Positions 1-6,188 of a DNA stretch of 31,634 nt are shown in pieces. Within the stretch, counting starts at the first letter, position 1, and the number at the start of each line of letters is the position of its first letter. Source of the DNA: a virus. The position numbers were made by a program, and so were the translations under genes. The notes under the pieces are model-generated. The model saw only the letters and a program-made list of their open reading frames with translations, made no database searches and was not told the origin of the DNA. Location of the stretch: IMG/VR virus record IMGVR_UViG_3300002835_000705, positions 1-31,634 of that record; one strand, 5' to 3'.

Positions 1-606
1 AGACATATCGCAATTTTGATATGTTGCAAAGCAAGGTGTGCCAATGGTGTAATGCACAATCTGGGCGTTGTCATTGCCCGGGTACTCCATAGCCAGCCAG
101 TTCCAAGTTAGCGGTAGCTCACCAATCTCAGACTCGTTGAGCCAGCCAAACCGATGCAGGAACGAACCCTCTACCGCATCGATGGTCTGCTTATCCAAGC
201 AGCGGTTAGCAATATGAGCGCAGTTCCAAAGAATCAGGCTTGACCAGTTTTTTCTGGGGTAATTCTCGTTCTTATTTCCAAGATACTTGCGGGGGTGCTT
301 GGTCTGGTAGTCATGCTGGACGACTTGGACTGCGTATCTATCGTCACGCATTTCCCAGAGTCGGGCGATATCTTCACGGCAGACCATGTCCCCGTCTGCG
401 AAGATGGCCCAACCACGGTAGCCCATGAGATTTGGTACGAGAAATCTCGAATAGATGAAGTCATTTGACCCGCCTTTCCGTTCTACATTATGAGCCACCA
501 ACGGGGTGAACCGCACCGGCTCGCTGCAATTGTCGATCACCGACTGGCAAAACGTATGGTAGGCCACCGCTTCCCGCTGGTCAAAGCCAACCACAATGTC
601 AATCAT
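1..606 (-). CDS. Glycosyltransferase-like protein, C-terminus cut by window edge
   Basis: An open frame of 202 codons runs from an ATG at 606 to the window edge without a stop, so the C-terminus is missing. The N-terminus (MIDIVVGFDQREAVAYHTF) and the segment WAIFADGDMVC at about residues 66-76 give a DxD-type metal/nucleotide-sugar motif inside a beta-strand context, as in GT-A fold family 8-like glycosyltransferases. No membrane segment is visible, so it is expected to act in the cytoplasm. The ATG overlaps the stop of the upstream 69-residue gene by 8 bases, and no good ribosome site is seen, which suggests translational coupling. The acceptor (phage DNA base, capsid or host glycan) cannot be read from the sequence. 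A second glycosyltransferase-like gene lies at 21287-21928. Confidence 0.75.
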   Translation of the reverse strand, partial: MIDIVVGFDQREAVAYHTFCQSVIDNCSEPVRFTPLVAHNVERKGGSNDFIYSRFLVPNLMGYRGWAIFADGDMVCREDIARLWEMRDDRYAVQVVQHDYQTKHPRKYLGNKNENYPRKNWSSLILWNCAHIANRCLDKQTIDAVEGSFLHRFGWLNESEIGELPLTWNWLAMEYPGNDNAQIVHYTIGTPCFATYQNCDMS

Positions 607-808
607 GGTGCAGTCGTACGTCGTGGTCGTTCAGAGTCTCCCAGAATATGTCCATAAAGTGCTCTGCATCATGGGTTCCGGTGTACTTCATCTCGTTCCT
701 AAAGGCACTAGATAGCGCCTCAAGAGCGTGCTTAAACTTCCTACCTTGCACCGCACAATCGTACTCATACTGGTCATCTGGTAGGTTGAATATCAGCTTT
801 GCCTTCAT
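599..808 (-). CDS. Small phage protein of unknown function, 69 aa
   Basis: A 69-residue protein starting MKAKLIFNLPDD with a following helical segment (KFKHALEALSSAFRNEMKY). This pattern, a short beta strand with NLP followed by an amphipathic helix, recurs in small uncharacterised proteins of many tailed phages, to my recollection. A ribosome site (AAGGGGAAG) sits about 5 bases before the ATG. Its start overlaps the end of the 59-residue zinc-ribbon gene by 35 bases, and its end overlaps the glycosyltransferase start by 8. Function unknown. Confidence 0.7.
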   Translation of the reverse strand: MKAKLIFNLPDDQYEYDCAVQGRKFKHALEALSSAFRNEMKYTGTHDAEHFMDIFWETLNDHDVRLHHD

Positions 809-953
809 CGTCTTCCCCTTCTTTTAATTCGTAAGCCCAAAATGTAAACCCGCACTTAGTGCATATCCGATAGGTCGAGATAAGCAGCGGAGTAGTCTTG
901 ATTACTTTTGTGATTCCTGCTTCTGTTGGAGCTTCGCATTTCGAGCAGTCCAT
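774..953 (-). CDS. Small zinc-ribbon protein, 59 aa
   Basis: A short frame with two CxxC knuckles: MDCSKCEAPT at the N-terminus (Cys3, Cys6) and RICTKCGFTFWAYE about 25 residues later. This is a classic four-cysteine zinc-ribbon arrangement, followed by an acidic tail. It starts with ATG at 953. It overlaps the preceding 114-residue frame by 52 bases and the following gene by 35 bases, all in different frames. The cysteine spacing is the main reason to believe it. It may bind nucleic acid or protein; no specific function can be assigned. Confidence 0.6.
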   Translation of the reverse strand: MDCSKCEAPTEAGITKVIKTTPLLISTYRICTKCGFTFWAYELKEGEDDEGKADIQPTR

Positions 954-1228
954 ATCCGCATCATTTCTTCGTGGAGCTTGAGGTAGGCTTCTTGCCCACG
1001 GATTTCCCTGATTTGTTCGAGGTACTGGCGCCTAGTGTTCTTGGTCTTCTTCTTTTTGAAGACCCAACAGGCTTCGCCGTAGAGGAAATACTCTGCGGAA
1101 TAATTGCCAAGGGTTCGGCCATCTTCCGTGGTGATGAGTCTAGCCCCAGTATGGATTTGATTGCACGCAAAACAGACCAGTCTTTCATCTCTATTCTCCT
1201 TATTCCCACTTGGGGAGTTTGATTGCAT
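902..1228 (-). CDS. Small CxxC protein with C-terminal helix; frame and start uncertain
   Basis: The frame encodes LVCFACNQIHTG (one CxxC), an aromatic stretch with a third cysteine, a lysine-rich patch KKKKTK, then a long charged amphipathic helix (RRQYLEQIREIRGQEAYLKL). The composition looks like a folded protein. Start candidates are ATG 1228 (used here) and GTG 1246; both lie inside the upstream gene and neither has a clear ribosome site. A competing frame, 961-1188, has a well-placed AAGGAG seven bases before an ATG, directly after the upstream stop, but its product is a low-complexity Ser/Lys/Pro-rich peptide that looks like a shadow. I favour the 902 frame on protein quality, with limited confidence. 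Confidence 0.5.
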   Translation of the reverse strand: MQSNSPSGNKENRDERLVCFACNQIHTGARLITTEDGRTLGNYSAEYFLYGEACWVFKKKKTKNTRRQYLEQIREIRGQEAYLKLHEEMMRIWTARNAKLQQKQESQK

Positions 1229-1400
1229 ATCGTTGGAATGAATCACAAGTTTTACCCGATGTTGGCTTGTCGTAAAACCCGCACCACAAAAACGTGTACG
1301 GCCCAGAGCTGTGGTAACACTCTACACAATGCCTTGTTTTCGTGTCACGCACAACTGGCATATCCACCTTTGGCGTTGATTGTTGTTCGTCACCTTCCAT
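1200..1400 (-). CDS. Small cysteine-rich protein, 66 aa (53 aa from alternative start)
   Basis: The product contains RHCVECYHSS (CxxC), then WCGFYDKP and KTCDSFQRY, that is, four cysteines in a C-x2-C...C...C pattern. This resembles short cysteine-bearing phage proteins ending in a CxxF motif. ATG 1400 is preceded by GAAGGGGGG; ATG 1361 is preceded by AAAGGTGG and would cut the overlap with the upstream gene from 79 to 40 bases. Both starts keep all cysteines. It may bind zinc. Function unknown. Confidence 0.55.
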   Translation of the reverse strand: MEGDEQQSTPKVDMPVVRDTKTRHCVECYHSSGPYTFLWCGFYDKPTSGKTCDSFQRYAIKLPKWE

Positions 1401-1510
1401 ACACCCCCCTTCGCCACTTGGCTGTGTTGACAATTGCTACACCACCGCTTGCCCGTTATCGACTCCACCACCTGAGTCATGTTCTTGAGGTTTTTGTTCG
1501 TTATTGACAT
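1322..1510 (-). CDS. Small zinc-finger-like protein, 62 aa
   Basis: Two CxxC pairs, RWCSNCQHSQ and WICQLCVTRKQ, separated by about 20 residues give a zinc-finger or zinc-ribbon layout. The ATG at 1510 has AGGGAA about 8 bases upstream. The gene overlaps the end of the resolvase-like gene by 74 bases and the next cysteine-rich gene by up to 79, in different frames, which is unusually deep overlap. It is one of a run of small CxxC proteins between 774 and 1510. No specific function recognised. Confidence 0.55.
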   Translation of the reverse strand: MSITNKNLKNMTQVVESITGKRWCSNCQHSQVAKGGVWKVTNNNQRQRWICQLCVTRKQGIV

Positions 1511-1826
1511 CTATTGATTCCCTAATTGCAAACACCAAAGTATCTAGCGGTACGACCGCACGCCAAGGTTGACCGTTCTGGCGGAACACCACAATAGGTA
1601 CTTCCCCTACCCCGCAAGTCGCCTCGACTTGGCGCACCCAATCCATGACCGAGAGGCGCTCATGGCGCTTGACCTCAATCTTATACTTGCCAACCTGTAT
1701 GTCGTCCCCGCCATCCCTTGCCTGCCCTAACTTGCGCTTGACTACGAATCCAAGCTGGTCGGTAAGTAGCTGGGCTAGTTCGTTCTCCCCACGGGCTCCC
1801 TTCTGACGCCTTCCACGGCCCTTCAT
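1437..1826 (-). CDS. Holliday-junction-resolvase-like PD-(D/E)xK nuclease
   Basis: A 129-residue protein with GARGENELAQLL (Glu14), GGDDIQVG (Asp41/Asp42) and KIEVKRHE (Glu51-x-Lys53), the ordered acidic/ExK residues of the PD-(D/E)xK fold as in archaeal-type Holliday junction resolvases and related phage nucleases. The likely role is cleaving branched DNA during phage recombination or before packaging. The C-terminal 25 residues after the fold are polar and overlap the downstream zinc-finger gene. The start overlaps the RHH gene stop as ATGA, so the two are coupled. The family is clear in outline; the exact substrate is inferred. Confidence 0.75.
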   Translation of the reverse strand: MKGRGRRQKGARGENELAQLLTDQLGFVVKRKLGQARDGGDDIQVGKYKIEVKRHERLSVMDWVRQVEATCGVGEVPIVVFRQNGQPWRAVVPLDTLVFAIRESIDVNNEQKPQEHDSGGGVDNGQAVV

Positions 1827-2014
1827 TTCGGCCCCAGCAGCTTGTCTAACCGGGTAGTCACGTCCGAATACCGGGGCTGTAAGAAGGCTATGATGGCCTC
1901 GTCAACAAGGCTTGCCCGACTGCGGCGCTGATCCTCGGCTGCCCGGTCTAGTAGTTCCCGGGTGTACGGGCGTAGCCGTACTATGAATGTGTTGTACTTA
2001 CGCAGCGGTTGCAT
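1823..2014 (-). CDS. Ribbon-helix-helix DNA-binding protein
   Basis: A 63-residue protein with one beta strand (NTFIVRLRPY) followed by two helices (TRELLDRAAEDQRRS and RASLVDEAIIAFL), the Arc/CopG ribbon-helix-helix layout. These dimerise and bind operators through the strand. The ATG at 2014 has a strong AGGAGAG ribosome site. It is the first gene of the minus-strand run and faces the divergent serine recombinase, so it is well placed to regulate the intervening promoters, possibly through the palindrome at 2053-2065 (inference). Confidence 0.8.
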   Translation of the reverse strand: MQPLRKYNTFIVRLRPYTRELLDRAAEDQRRSRASLVDEAIIAFLQPRYSDVTTRLDKLLGPK

Positions 2015-2037
2015 TGTCTCTCCTATAAGGGTAATCC

Positions 2038-2065
2038 ATTATATCATTGAGATTGCACTAAGCAA
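2038..2065 (-). promoter_or_regulatory. Sigma70-type promoter for the leftward RHH/resolvase run
   Basis: On the minus strand a perfect TATAAT (2038-2043) lies 16 bases from TTGCTT (2060-2065). The start site would fall about 25 bases before the RHH gene ATG at 2014. Confidence 0.65.
2053..2065. promoter_or_regulatory. Palindrome, candidate operator shared by both promoters
   Basis: TTGC-ACTAA-GCAA is a perfect 4+4 inverted repeat lying exactly over both -35 boxes. A protein bound here would block both directions. The RHH protein is the obvious candidate; this is inference. Confidence 0.4.
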
Positions 2066-2082
2066 TACAAACGTGCTACATT
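2053..2082 (+). promoter_or_regulatory. Sigma70-type promoter for the rightward recombination module
   Basis: TTGCAC (2053-2058) and TACATT (2077-2082) are separated by 18 bases and lie about 43 bases before the recombinase ATG. Its -35 region overlaps the -35 region of the divergent promoter. Confidence 0.5.
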
Positions 2083-2125
2083 GGAGTCTCGATAAATCTT
2101 AACTACCGTTTCAGGAGATTAAGTC

Positions 2126-2809
2126 ATGCAAAAGATAGTTGCGTATTACCGTGTATCCACCGAGCGCCAAGGGCGCAGCGGGCTTGGGCTTGAGGCGCAG
2201 ATGCAAGCCATCAAGAACATACCCGATACGATGGTTTTATTCTCATTCGTAGAGGTAGAGTCTGGCGCAGAGGATGAGCGCCCAGAGTTAGCCAAAGCCA
2301 TCGACTATGCCCAACGTCACAAGCTACCACTAGCCGTGGCCAAGCTCGATAGGCTTAGCCGTGACGCCGAGTTCCTACTGAGGGTTCGCAAACTGGGCAT
2401 CAAGCTCATCATTGCGGATATGCAAAACCACAGCACCCTTGAGTACAACATCCGGGCAGTCATTGCCCAAGAAGAACGGGAAAAAATTTCAGTCCGAACA
2501 AAGGAAGCGCTGGCCGCAGCCAAGGCACGTGGGGTAAGGCTGGGCAATCCACGGCTCCAAGATACGGCAGAGAAGGGTAGGCAAACAATATCTCGTAGGG
2601 CTTCAGACTATGCTCGCAAGGTGAGCGTGATAGTCAAAGACCTTGAGGCACAGGGCATCAAGTCGCTCAATGGCGTAGGCCGTGGGCTAGAAGCAAGGGG
2701 GATTCTGACGCCCCGGGGCTGTAAGAACTGGTCGGATATGCAAGTCTCACGTTTATTAAAGAGGGTAAGAAATGACAAACCTGAAGCTAGTCAAAAGCAA
2801 GCCGCCTAA
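2126..2809 (+). CDS. Serine recombinase (resolvase/invertase family)
   Basis: A 227-residue protein with the catalytic N-terminal domain of small serine recombinases: YYRVSTERQ with nucleophile Ser11 and Arg9, then KLDRLSRD (Asp75, Arg76, Arg79). It is followed by the long helix EREKISVRTKEALAAAKARG and a C-terminal helix-turn-helix region ending near RLLKRVRN. It is shorter than large serine integrases (450+ residues), so its size fits a resolvase or invertase. It may resolve concatemers, invert a segment or act as an integrase. AGGAGA sits 8 bases before the ATG. First gene of the plus-strand block. Confidence 0.88.
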   Translation: MQKIVAYYRVSTERQGRSGLGLEAQMQAIKNIPDTMVLFSFVEVESGAEDERPELAKAIDYAQRHKLPLAVAKLDRLSRDAEFLLRVRKLGIKLIIADMQNHSTLEYNIRAVIAQEEREKISVRTKEALAAAKARGVRLGNPRLQDTAEKGRQTISRRASDYARKVSVIVKDLEAQGIKSLNGVGRGLEARGILTPRGCKNWSDMQVSRLLKRVRNDKPEASQKQAA

Positions 2810-2936
2810 CAACGTGGCTCAGCAGATGAGCCTGTTGACTGGTAAACCGTACGTTCTAGCCGAGCGTACTGACGTTGTACGTACATTCAAACAACACGGA
2901 TGGGTTCCACCATCACAGAAAGGGGAAAAGAAATGA
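2772..2936 (+). CDS. Small uncharacterised protein, 54 aa
   Basis: The frame begins MTNLKLVKSKPPN and ends PPSQKGEKK. It starts at an ATG preceded by GAGGG, overlaps the end of the recombinase by 38 bases in another frame, and its stop shares ATGA with the exonuclease start. The tight coupling and ribosome site support a real gene. It contains a short helical stretch and a basic tail; no domain recognised. It fills the otherwise empty gap between recombinase and exonuclease. Confidence 0.6.
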   Translation: MTNLKLVKSKPPNNVAQQMSLLTGKPYVLAERTDVVRTFKQHGWVPPSQKGEKK

Positions 2937-3895
2937 AGGGTTATGGAAAGGTAACGCCGGATACGATGCTGTCGTGCAGCAGACTGGCTGCGCTGGCAGG
3001 CAAGTCCCGGTATTCCACGCCGAACGATGAGCTACGCAAGACCATCGACGCATTGGAAATGGTTGAGCCGCCACCGTTTGAGTCCGAGGCTGCCGACTGG
3101 GGTAACAGGTTGGAAAGCATAGTCTTGAGGGAAGCTGCGCTGCGTCTGGGCATTGAGAAGATGAGCCTCGACCACCCGAAGCCCTACTACCATTCGTCTT
3201 GGTCGCTATGTTGTAGCCTTGATGGTTCGGCAGATGGTAATGGCCAGACTATCAAGCACGACCCAGCCAACGGTATCTTTGTGGTGTCTGGCAAGGGCGA
3301 GATTAAGCTAGATGGCACGGGGATTATGGAAGCCAAGGTAGCCGGGTGTAGCCCAGAAGATACGTTGCCCCTGTATCGTGGGCCGTTACAACTGCAAGGC
3401 TGTATGTCAATCCTTGAGGCCAAGTGGGGTTGCGTGGCCGTGCTCTACCAAGGGATTGCCATGCGCCTGTTCTTGTTTGAGCCACACCCTGAGAGCTTAG
3501 CGTTCATTGAGCACCTTTGCTACGACTTCCAGCGCAGGATAGACCATTGGAAGCAGACCAAGGAAACGTTGTGGTATGACCCACAACACACCGACGATGC
3601 GGCTAAGTGCTGGCCCGTGGCAGAGGAAGGTGATGAGCCAATAATCCTGCAAAATGATGCGGTGCAATGGGCCGCCGAGGTTATAGAAGCCAAAAAAATT
3701 ATCAAGGAAAAAGAGGAAATCATTGAGAGCCGACAAACCAAACTGATGGCTCTTATGCAGGGTAAGTCAAAAGCTATGGCTGGTTCGTACAAAGTGTCGT
3801 GGCCCATGCGCCACTACAAAGCCCAAGAGCAAAGGGTTATACCCGCACGTGATGCCTACTCTATCCGCCAATCTTCTGTCTCTGTAAAGGAATAA
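2933..3895 (+). CDS. YqaJ-type viral exonuclease (lambda-exo-like)
   Basis: The product (320 residues from ATG 2933) shows DWGNRLE (about 55-61), SLDG (Asp97), MEAK (Glu133, Lys135) and QLQGCM, the ordered motifs of YqaJ/lambda exonuclease PD-(D/E)xK nucleases. These digest one strand of double-stranded DNA ends to leave ssDNA for an annealing protein. The C-terminal third is helical and lysine/glutamate-rich (EAKKIIKEKEEIIESRQ), as often seen in this family. An ATG at 2900 is also open, but 2933 overlaps the previous stop as ATGA and has an AGGGGA site. The annealing protein follows two bases after its stop. Confidence 0.85.
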   Translation: MKGYGKVTPDTMLSCSRLAALAGKSRYSTPNDELRKTIDALEMVEPPPFESEAADWGNRLESIVLREAALRLGIEKMSLDHPKPYYHSSWSLCCSLDGSADGNGQTIKHDPANGIFVVSGKGEIKLDGTGIMEAKVAGCSPEDTLPLYRGPLQLQGCMSILEAKWGCVAVLYQGIAMRLFLFEPHPESLAFIEHLCYDFQRRIDHWKQTKETLWYDPQHTDDAAKCWPVAEEGDEPIILQNDAVQWAAEVIEAKKIIKEKEEIIESRQTKLMALMQGKSKAMAGSYKVSWPMRHYKAQEQRVIPARDAYSIRQSSVSVKE

Positions 3896-3897
3896 TA

Positions 3898-4776
3898 ATG
3901 AGCAACGTAACTATCCAGTCGCAAGTTCTTGACCCCGCAATCCAAGAGTCCATCGTATTGAAGGGTGACTTGTCGGGCTTGAGCCCACTACAAAAGAAGG
4001 ACTACTACCTGTATCGCTGCCAGCAAGTAGGGCTTGACCCAGCGGCTAAGCCGTTCGACTTGCTTACTCTTAATGGCAAGCAGATACTCTACGCCAACGC
4101 TAGTGCAACGCAACAACTATCCAGCGTACACAAGTTGTCCACGCAGATCACGCACCGTGAGAACGTAGGAGACATATACATTGTGTCCTGCCGGGTGACT
4201 GGTGCTGATGGCCGTGTCTCTGAGAACCAAGGGGCTGTCAATATAGGCGGGCTGAAGGGCGACCATCTGGCCAACGCCGTGCTCAAGTGTACGACCAAGG
4301 CTATCCGCCGTTCGGTGCTGGCCCACGTCGGTCTAGGAATGATGGACGAAACGGAAGTCGAAACTATTTCCGAGGCACGCAAGGTACACAATCCATTGGA
4401 TGACCTACCCAAACCAGCAGGAGCGTTCGGCAATGCAATCGGCAATGTCGTGGCCAACGCAGTACAGCAGGCAAAGAAGGATGATGTGGTTGAGGCGGTT
4501 GAGATTCCGGTTGGAACTGTATATACATTAACCCTACCCAACGGAGAGGCCGCCGACCATCCCACCTATGATGCGTGGGAGTCTGCTTACGTAGGGATGA
4601 TTGAGAAGATTGCCAAGGCAGGCAAGGCCCCGGTGCAGAAACGGCTGGATAGCATTGACCAACTCAAGCAATGCAATCTCAAGGTGCTAGATAAGATAAC
4701 CTTGGAGATGAGAATGATTCTCAATACCAAGGTAGCTAAGTGGTTGGCTCCTCTGCGGGAATCAACCGAGGTATAA
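3898..4776 (+). CDS. RecT/Red-beta-like single-strand annealing protein
   Basis: A 292-residue protein with YLYRCQQVGLDPAAKPFDLL (about 37-56), a strand-rich middle (ILYANASATQQL, IYIVSCRVTG) and ANAVLKCTTKAIRRSVLA followed by GLGMMDETE (about 146-154). These are characteristic of phage RecT-like annealing proteins that pair complementary ssDNA. The position directly after a YqaJ exonuclease confirms a two-component recombinase. AAGGAA precedes the ATG. The C-terminal third carries an unrelated helical segment. The stop overlaps the convergent endolysin gene by 15 bases, so there is no separate terminator between them. Confidence 0.8.
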   Translation: MSNVTIQSQVLDPAIQESIVLKGDLSGLSPLQKKDYYLYRCQQVGLDPAAKPFDLLTLNGKQILYANASATQQLSSVHKLSTQITHRENVGDIYIVSCRVTGADGRVSENQGAVNIGGLKGDHLANAVLKCTTKAIRRSVLAHVGLGMMDETEVETISEARKVHNPLDDLPKPAGAFGNAIGNVVANAVQQAKKDDVVEAVEIPVGTVYTLTLPNGEAADHPTYDAWESAYVGMIEKIAKAGKAPVQKRLDSIDQLKQCNLKVLDKITLEMRMILNTKVAKWLAPLRESTEV

Positions 4777-5238
4777 CGCACGCTCATGCTTGCGACGTTT
4801 GACAAGGCCGGGGAGCTCTTTGCCTCCGGCCTTTGTCCATGCCATGAACGACTCAGCAGCGCCATCGAAGTCACCACGGTTATGCTTCATCCGAATCGTG
4901 GAGCGTTGGAGATTACCTAGTCCGACGTTGAAGCTGAAGGATACAAGAGCATCGAAGCGACCTTGGGTAAGTCCTTCTGGACATAGTCTAAGTACGCCTC
5001 GCTCAAACGTAGCGAGGTCTTTTGCAAGTATGTCATTGACCTCATCCATTGTGAGAGTTCTATCCCACCCATCAGGGATTGCCAATCCTTTGCGTTCATC
5101 TAACTTTACCCTTATGTGATTAGGATCGATAACATGACCAACGCCAACAGTCCACAGTAGAGCAGGACAGCGATAGGGACGAAGTCGTACCCCCTCGTCT
5201 TTCTTGATTCCTTCGATGGCATCCTTACTTACCTTCAC
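4762..5238 (-). CDS. Endolysin, GH24 phage lysozyme
   Basis: A 158-residue muramidase. The catalytic arrangement E-x8-(D/C)-x5-T is present as Glu15, Cys24 and Thr30 within DEGVRLRPYRCPALLWT, followed by VGVGH. The family cleaves the N-acetylmuramate to N-acetylglucosamine bond in peptidoglycan. There is no signal peptide or SAR-type N-terminal membrane segment, so release should depend on the holin encoded immediately upstream; the two genes share an ATGA. Its length matches lambdoid/T4-type lysozymes. The Cys variant of the second catalytic residue is common in this family. Confidence 0.92.
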   Translation of the reverse strand: MKVSKDAIEGIKKDEGVRLRPYRCPALLWTVGVGHVIDPNHIRVKLDERKGLAIPDGWDRTLTMDEVNDILAKDLATFERGVLRLCPEGLTQGRFDALVSFSFNVGLGNLQRSTIRMKHNRGDFDGAAESFMAWTKAGGKELPGLVKRRKHERALYLG

Positions 5239-5738
5239 TTCTTACCCCATTGCCGACTTCCAAACCAGAAGGCAATGATCCCAGATAGCAAAGCCATCTC
5301 GTCCTCAGAAAAGATTACGTCGGTCGCAGCTATAAACTTCTCTACGTCCATGTCGCCTAGCCCACCTTGCAATAAGAAGTAAGTAAGGCCAATGTTAATC
5401 AGCACTAACTCAAGGACAAAGATGAACGTCACAGCCGGACGCACGATGCCATTGAGGTTGACCACCCAGTTAGAGGCTCTGGCCATGATCGCCTTGTCGT
5501 GGTCGAGAGCTGCGTTCTGGCGATCCGCATCTGTCTGCAAAGCTATTTGGTCTGTTCGGATTTCCTCTACCCTTTGTTGGGCAATGAAGCCACGCTCAGC
5601 AAGAGCAAGCTCACGCTCGGTCTGCATCTGGGCTAGCTTTAACTCTTGCGCTTTGTCTGCTTTATCTTGGAAAAAATTTAATACTTGTGGCAGACCAGAG
5701 GCTAGGAATCCAACAGCGGAGGAGATTAAAGATAGCAT
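5235..5738 (-). CDS. Holin, probable 3-TM (GTA_holin_3TM-like)
   Basis: Starting at ATG 5738 (AAAGGA 8 bases upstream) the product is 167 residues. A hydrophobic N-terminal segment (LISSAVGFLASGLPQVLNF) is followed by a long charged coiled coil, then a strong membrane segment (VTFIFVLELVLINIGLTYFL) and a third near ALLSGIIAFWFGS. This matches the layout of the three-TM holin family found in gene transfer agents and phages. It would form the inner-membrane lesion that releases the endolysin. The stop shares ATGA with the endolysin start; the start overlaps the upstream stop by one base (TAATG). An upstream extension in the same frame lacks a ribosome site. Confidence 0.78.
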   Translation of the reverse strand: MLSLISSAVGFLASGLPQVLNFFQDKADKAQELKLAQMQTERELALAERGFIAQQRVEEIRTDQIALQTDADRQNAALDHDKAIMARASNWVVNLNGIVRPAVTFIFVLELVLINIGLTYFLLQGGLGDMDVEKFIAATDVIFSEDEMALLSGIIAFWFGSRQWGKK

Positions 5739-6187
5739 TACAGGTGTCCTTTGAAAATGTAGTAAATGGTTACAACAAAAAATGAAGCTAGGAAGCACAT
5801 GATCTTTAAGTCTCTCAGCTTCTTTAGGTCACGGCCAAACTCGTCACGCCCATCTTTGACTTCCTTCATCTGACGTTCTTTGATGGCTTGAATATCTCGC
5901 CACTCATGCTCTGCCTTCTCTTTGCCGTAGCGCTCAACGAGCTGCTGAAACAAATCTTGCTCGGCTTCTTTGATCTCTTTCAATCTACGCCACTCCGCAA
6001 AGGCTGTGAGGATAGTGGTGTCACCCTTGACTATCCTCTGTTTCTTTTGGAACTGTTGCTTGGCCTGTAACTCGGCGACGCCTAGCTTTTGAATGTCAGT
6101 AACGACCGACTCAATCTCTTTGCCTGCGGCTAACGCACTCTTGATACTCTGCGTCGCACCCTTCGCCGATGTTACTAAGTCATCCAT
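5738..6187 (-). CDS. Coiled-coil protein with one C-terminal membrane segment
   Basis: A 149-residue protein with a helical, highly charged body (AEWRRLKEIKEAEQDLFQQL and so on) and one hydrophobic segment close to the C-terminus (FLASFFVVTIYYIF). AGAAGG precedes ATG 6187. Placed between a phosphoesterase and the holin in the same coupled run, it may belong to the lysis cassette. The orientation is unlike an i-spanin, whose membrane segment is N-terminal, so spanin function is not supported. A tail-anchored antiholin or membrane scaffold is possible. Function unknown. Confidence 0.7.
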   Translation of the reverse strand: MDDLVTSAKGATQSIKSALAAGKEIESVVTDIQKLGVAELQAKQQFQKKQRIVKGDTTILTAFAEWRRLKEIKEAEQDLFQQLVERYGKEKAEHEWRDIQAIKERQMKEVKDGRDEFGRDLKKLRDLKIMCFLASFFVVTIYYIFKGHL

Positions 6188-6188
6188 G

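Noticed and set aside
961-1188. Ser/Lys/Pro-rich frame with a good ribosome site
   Set aside because: Not listed as a gene because its product looks like a shadow of the 902 frame; kept as a finding because the ribosome site is real.
4089-4565. 158-codon minus-strand frame inside the annealing-protein gene
   Set aside because: It is antisense to a strongly supported gene and its sequence is Ser/Thr/Pro-rich without motifs.
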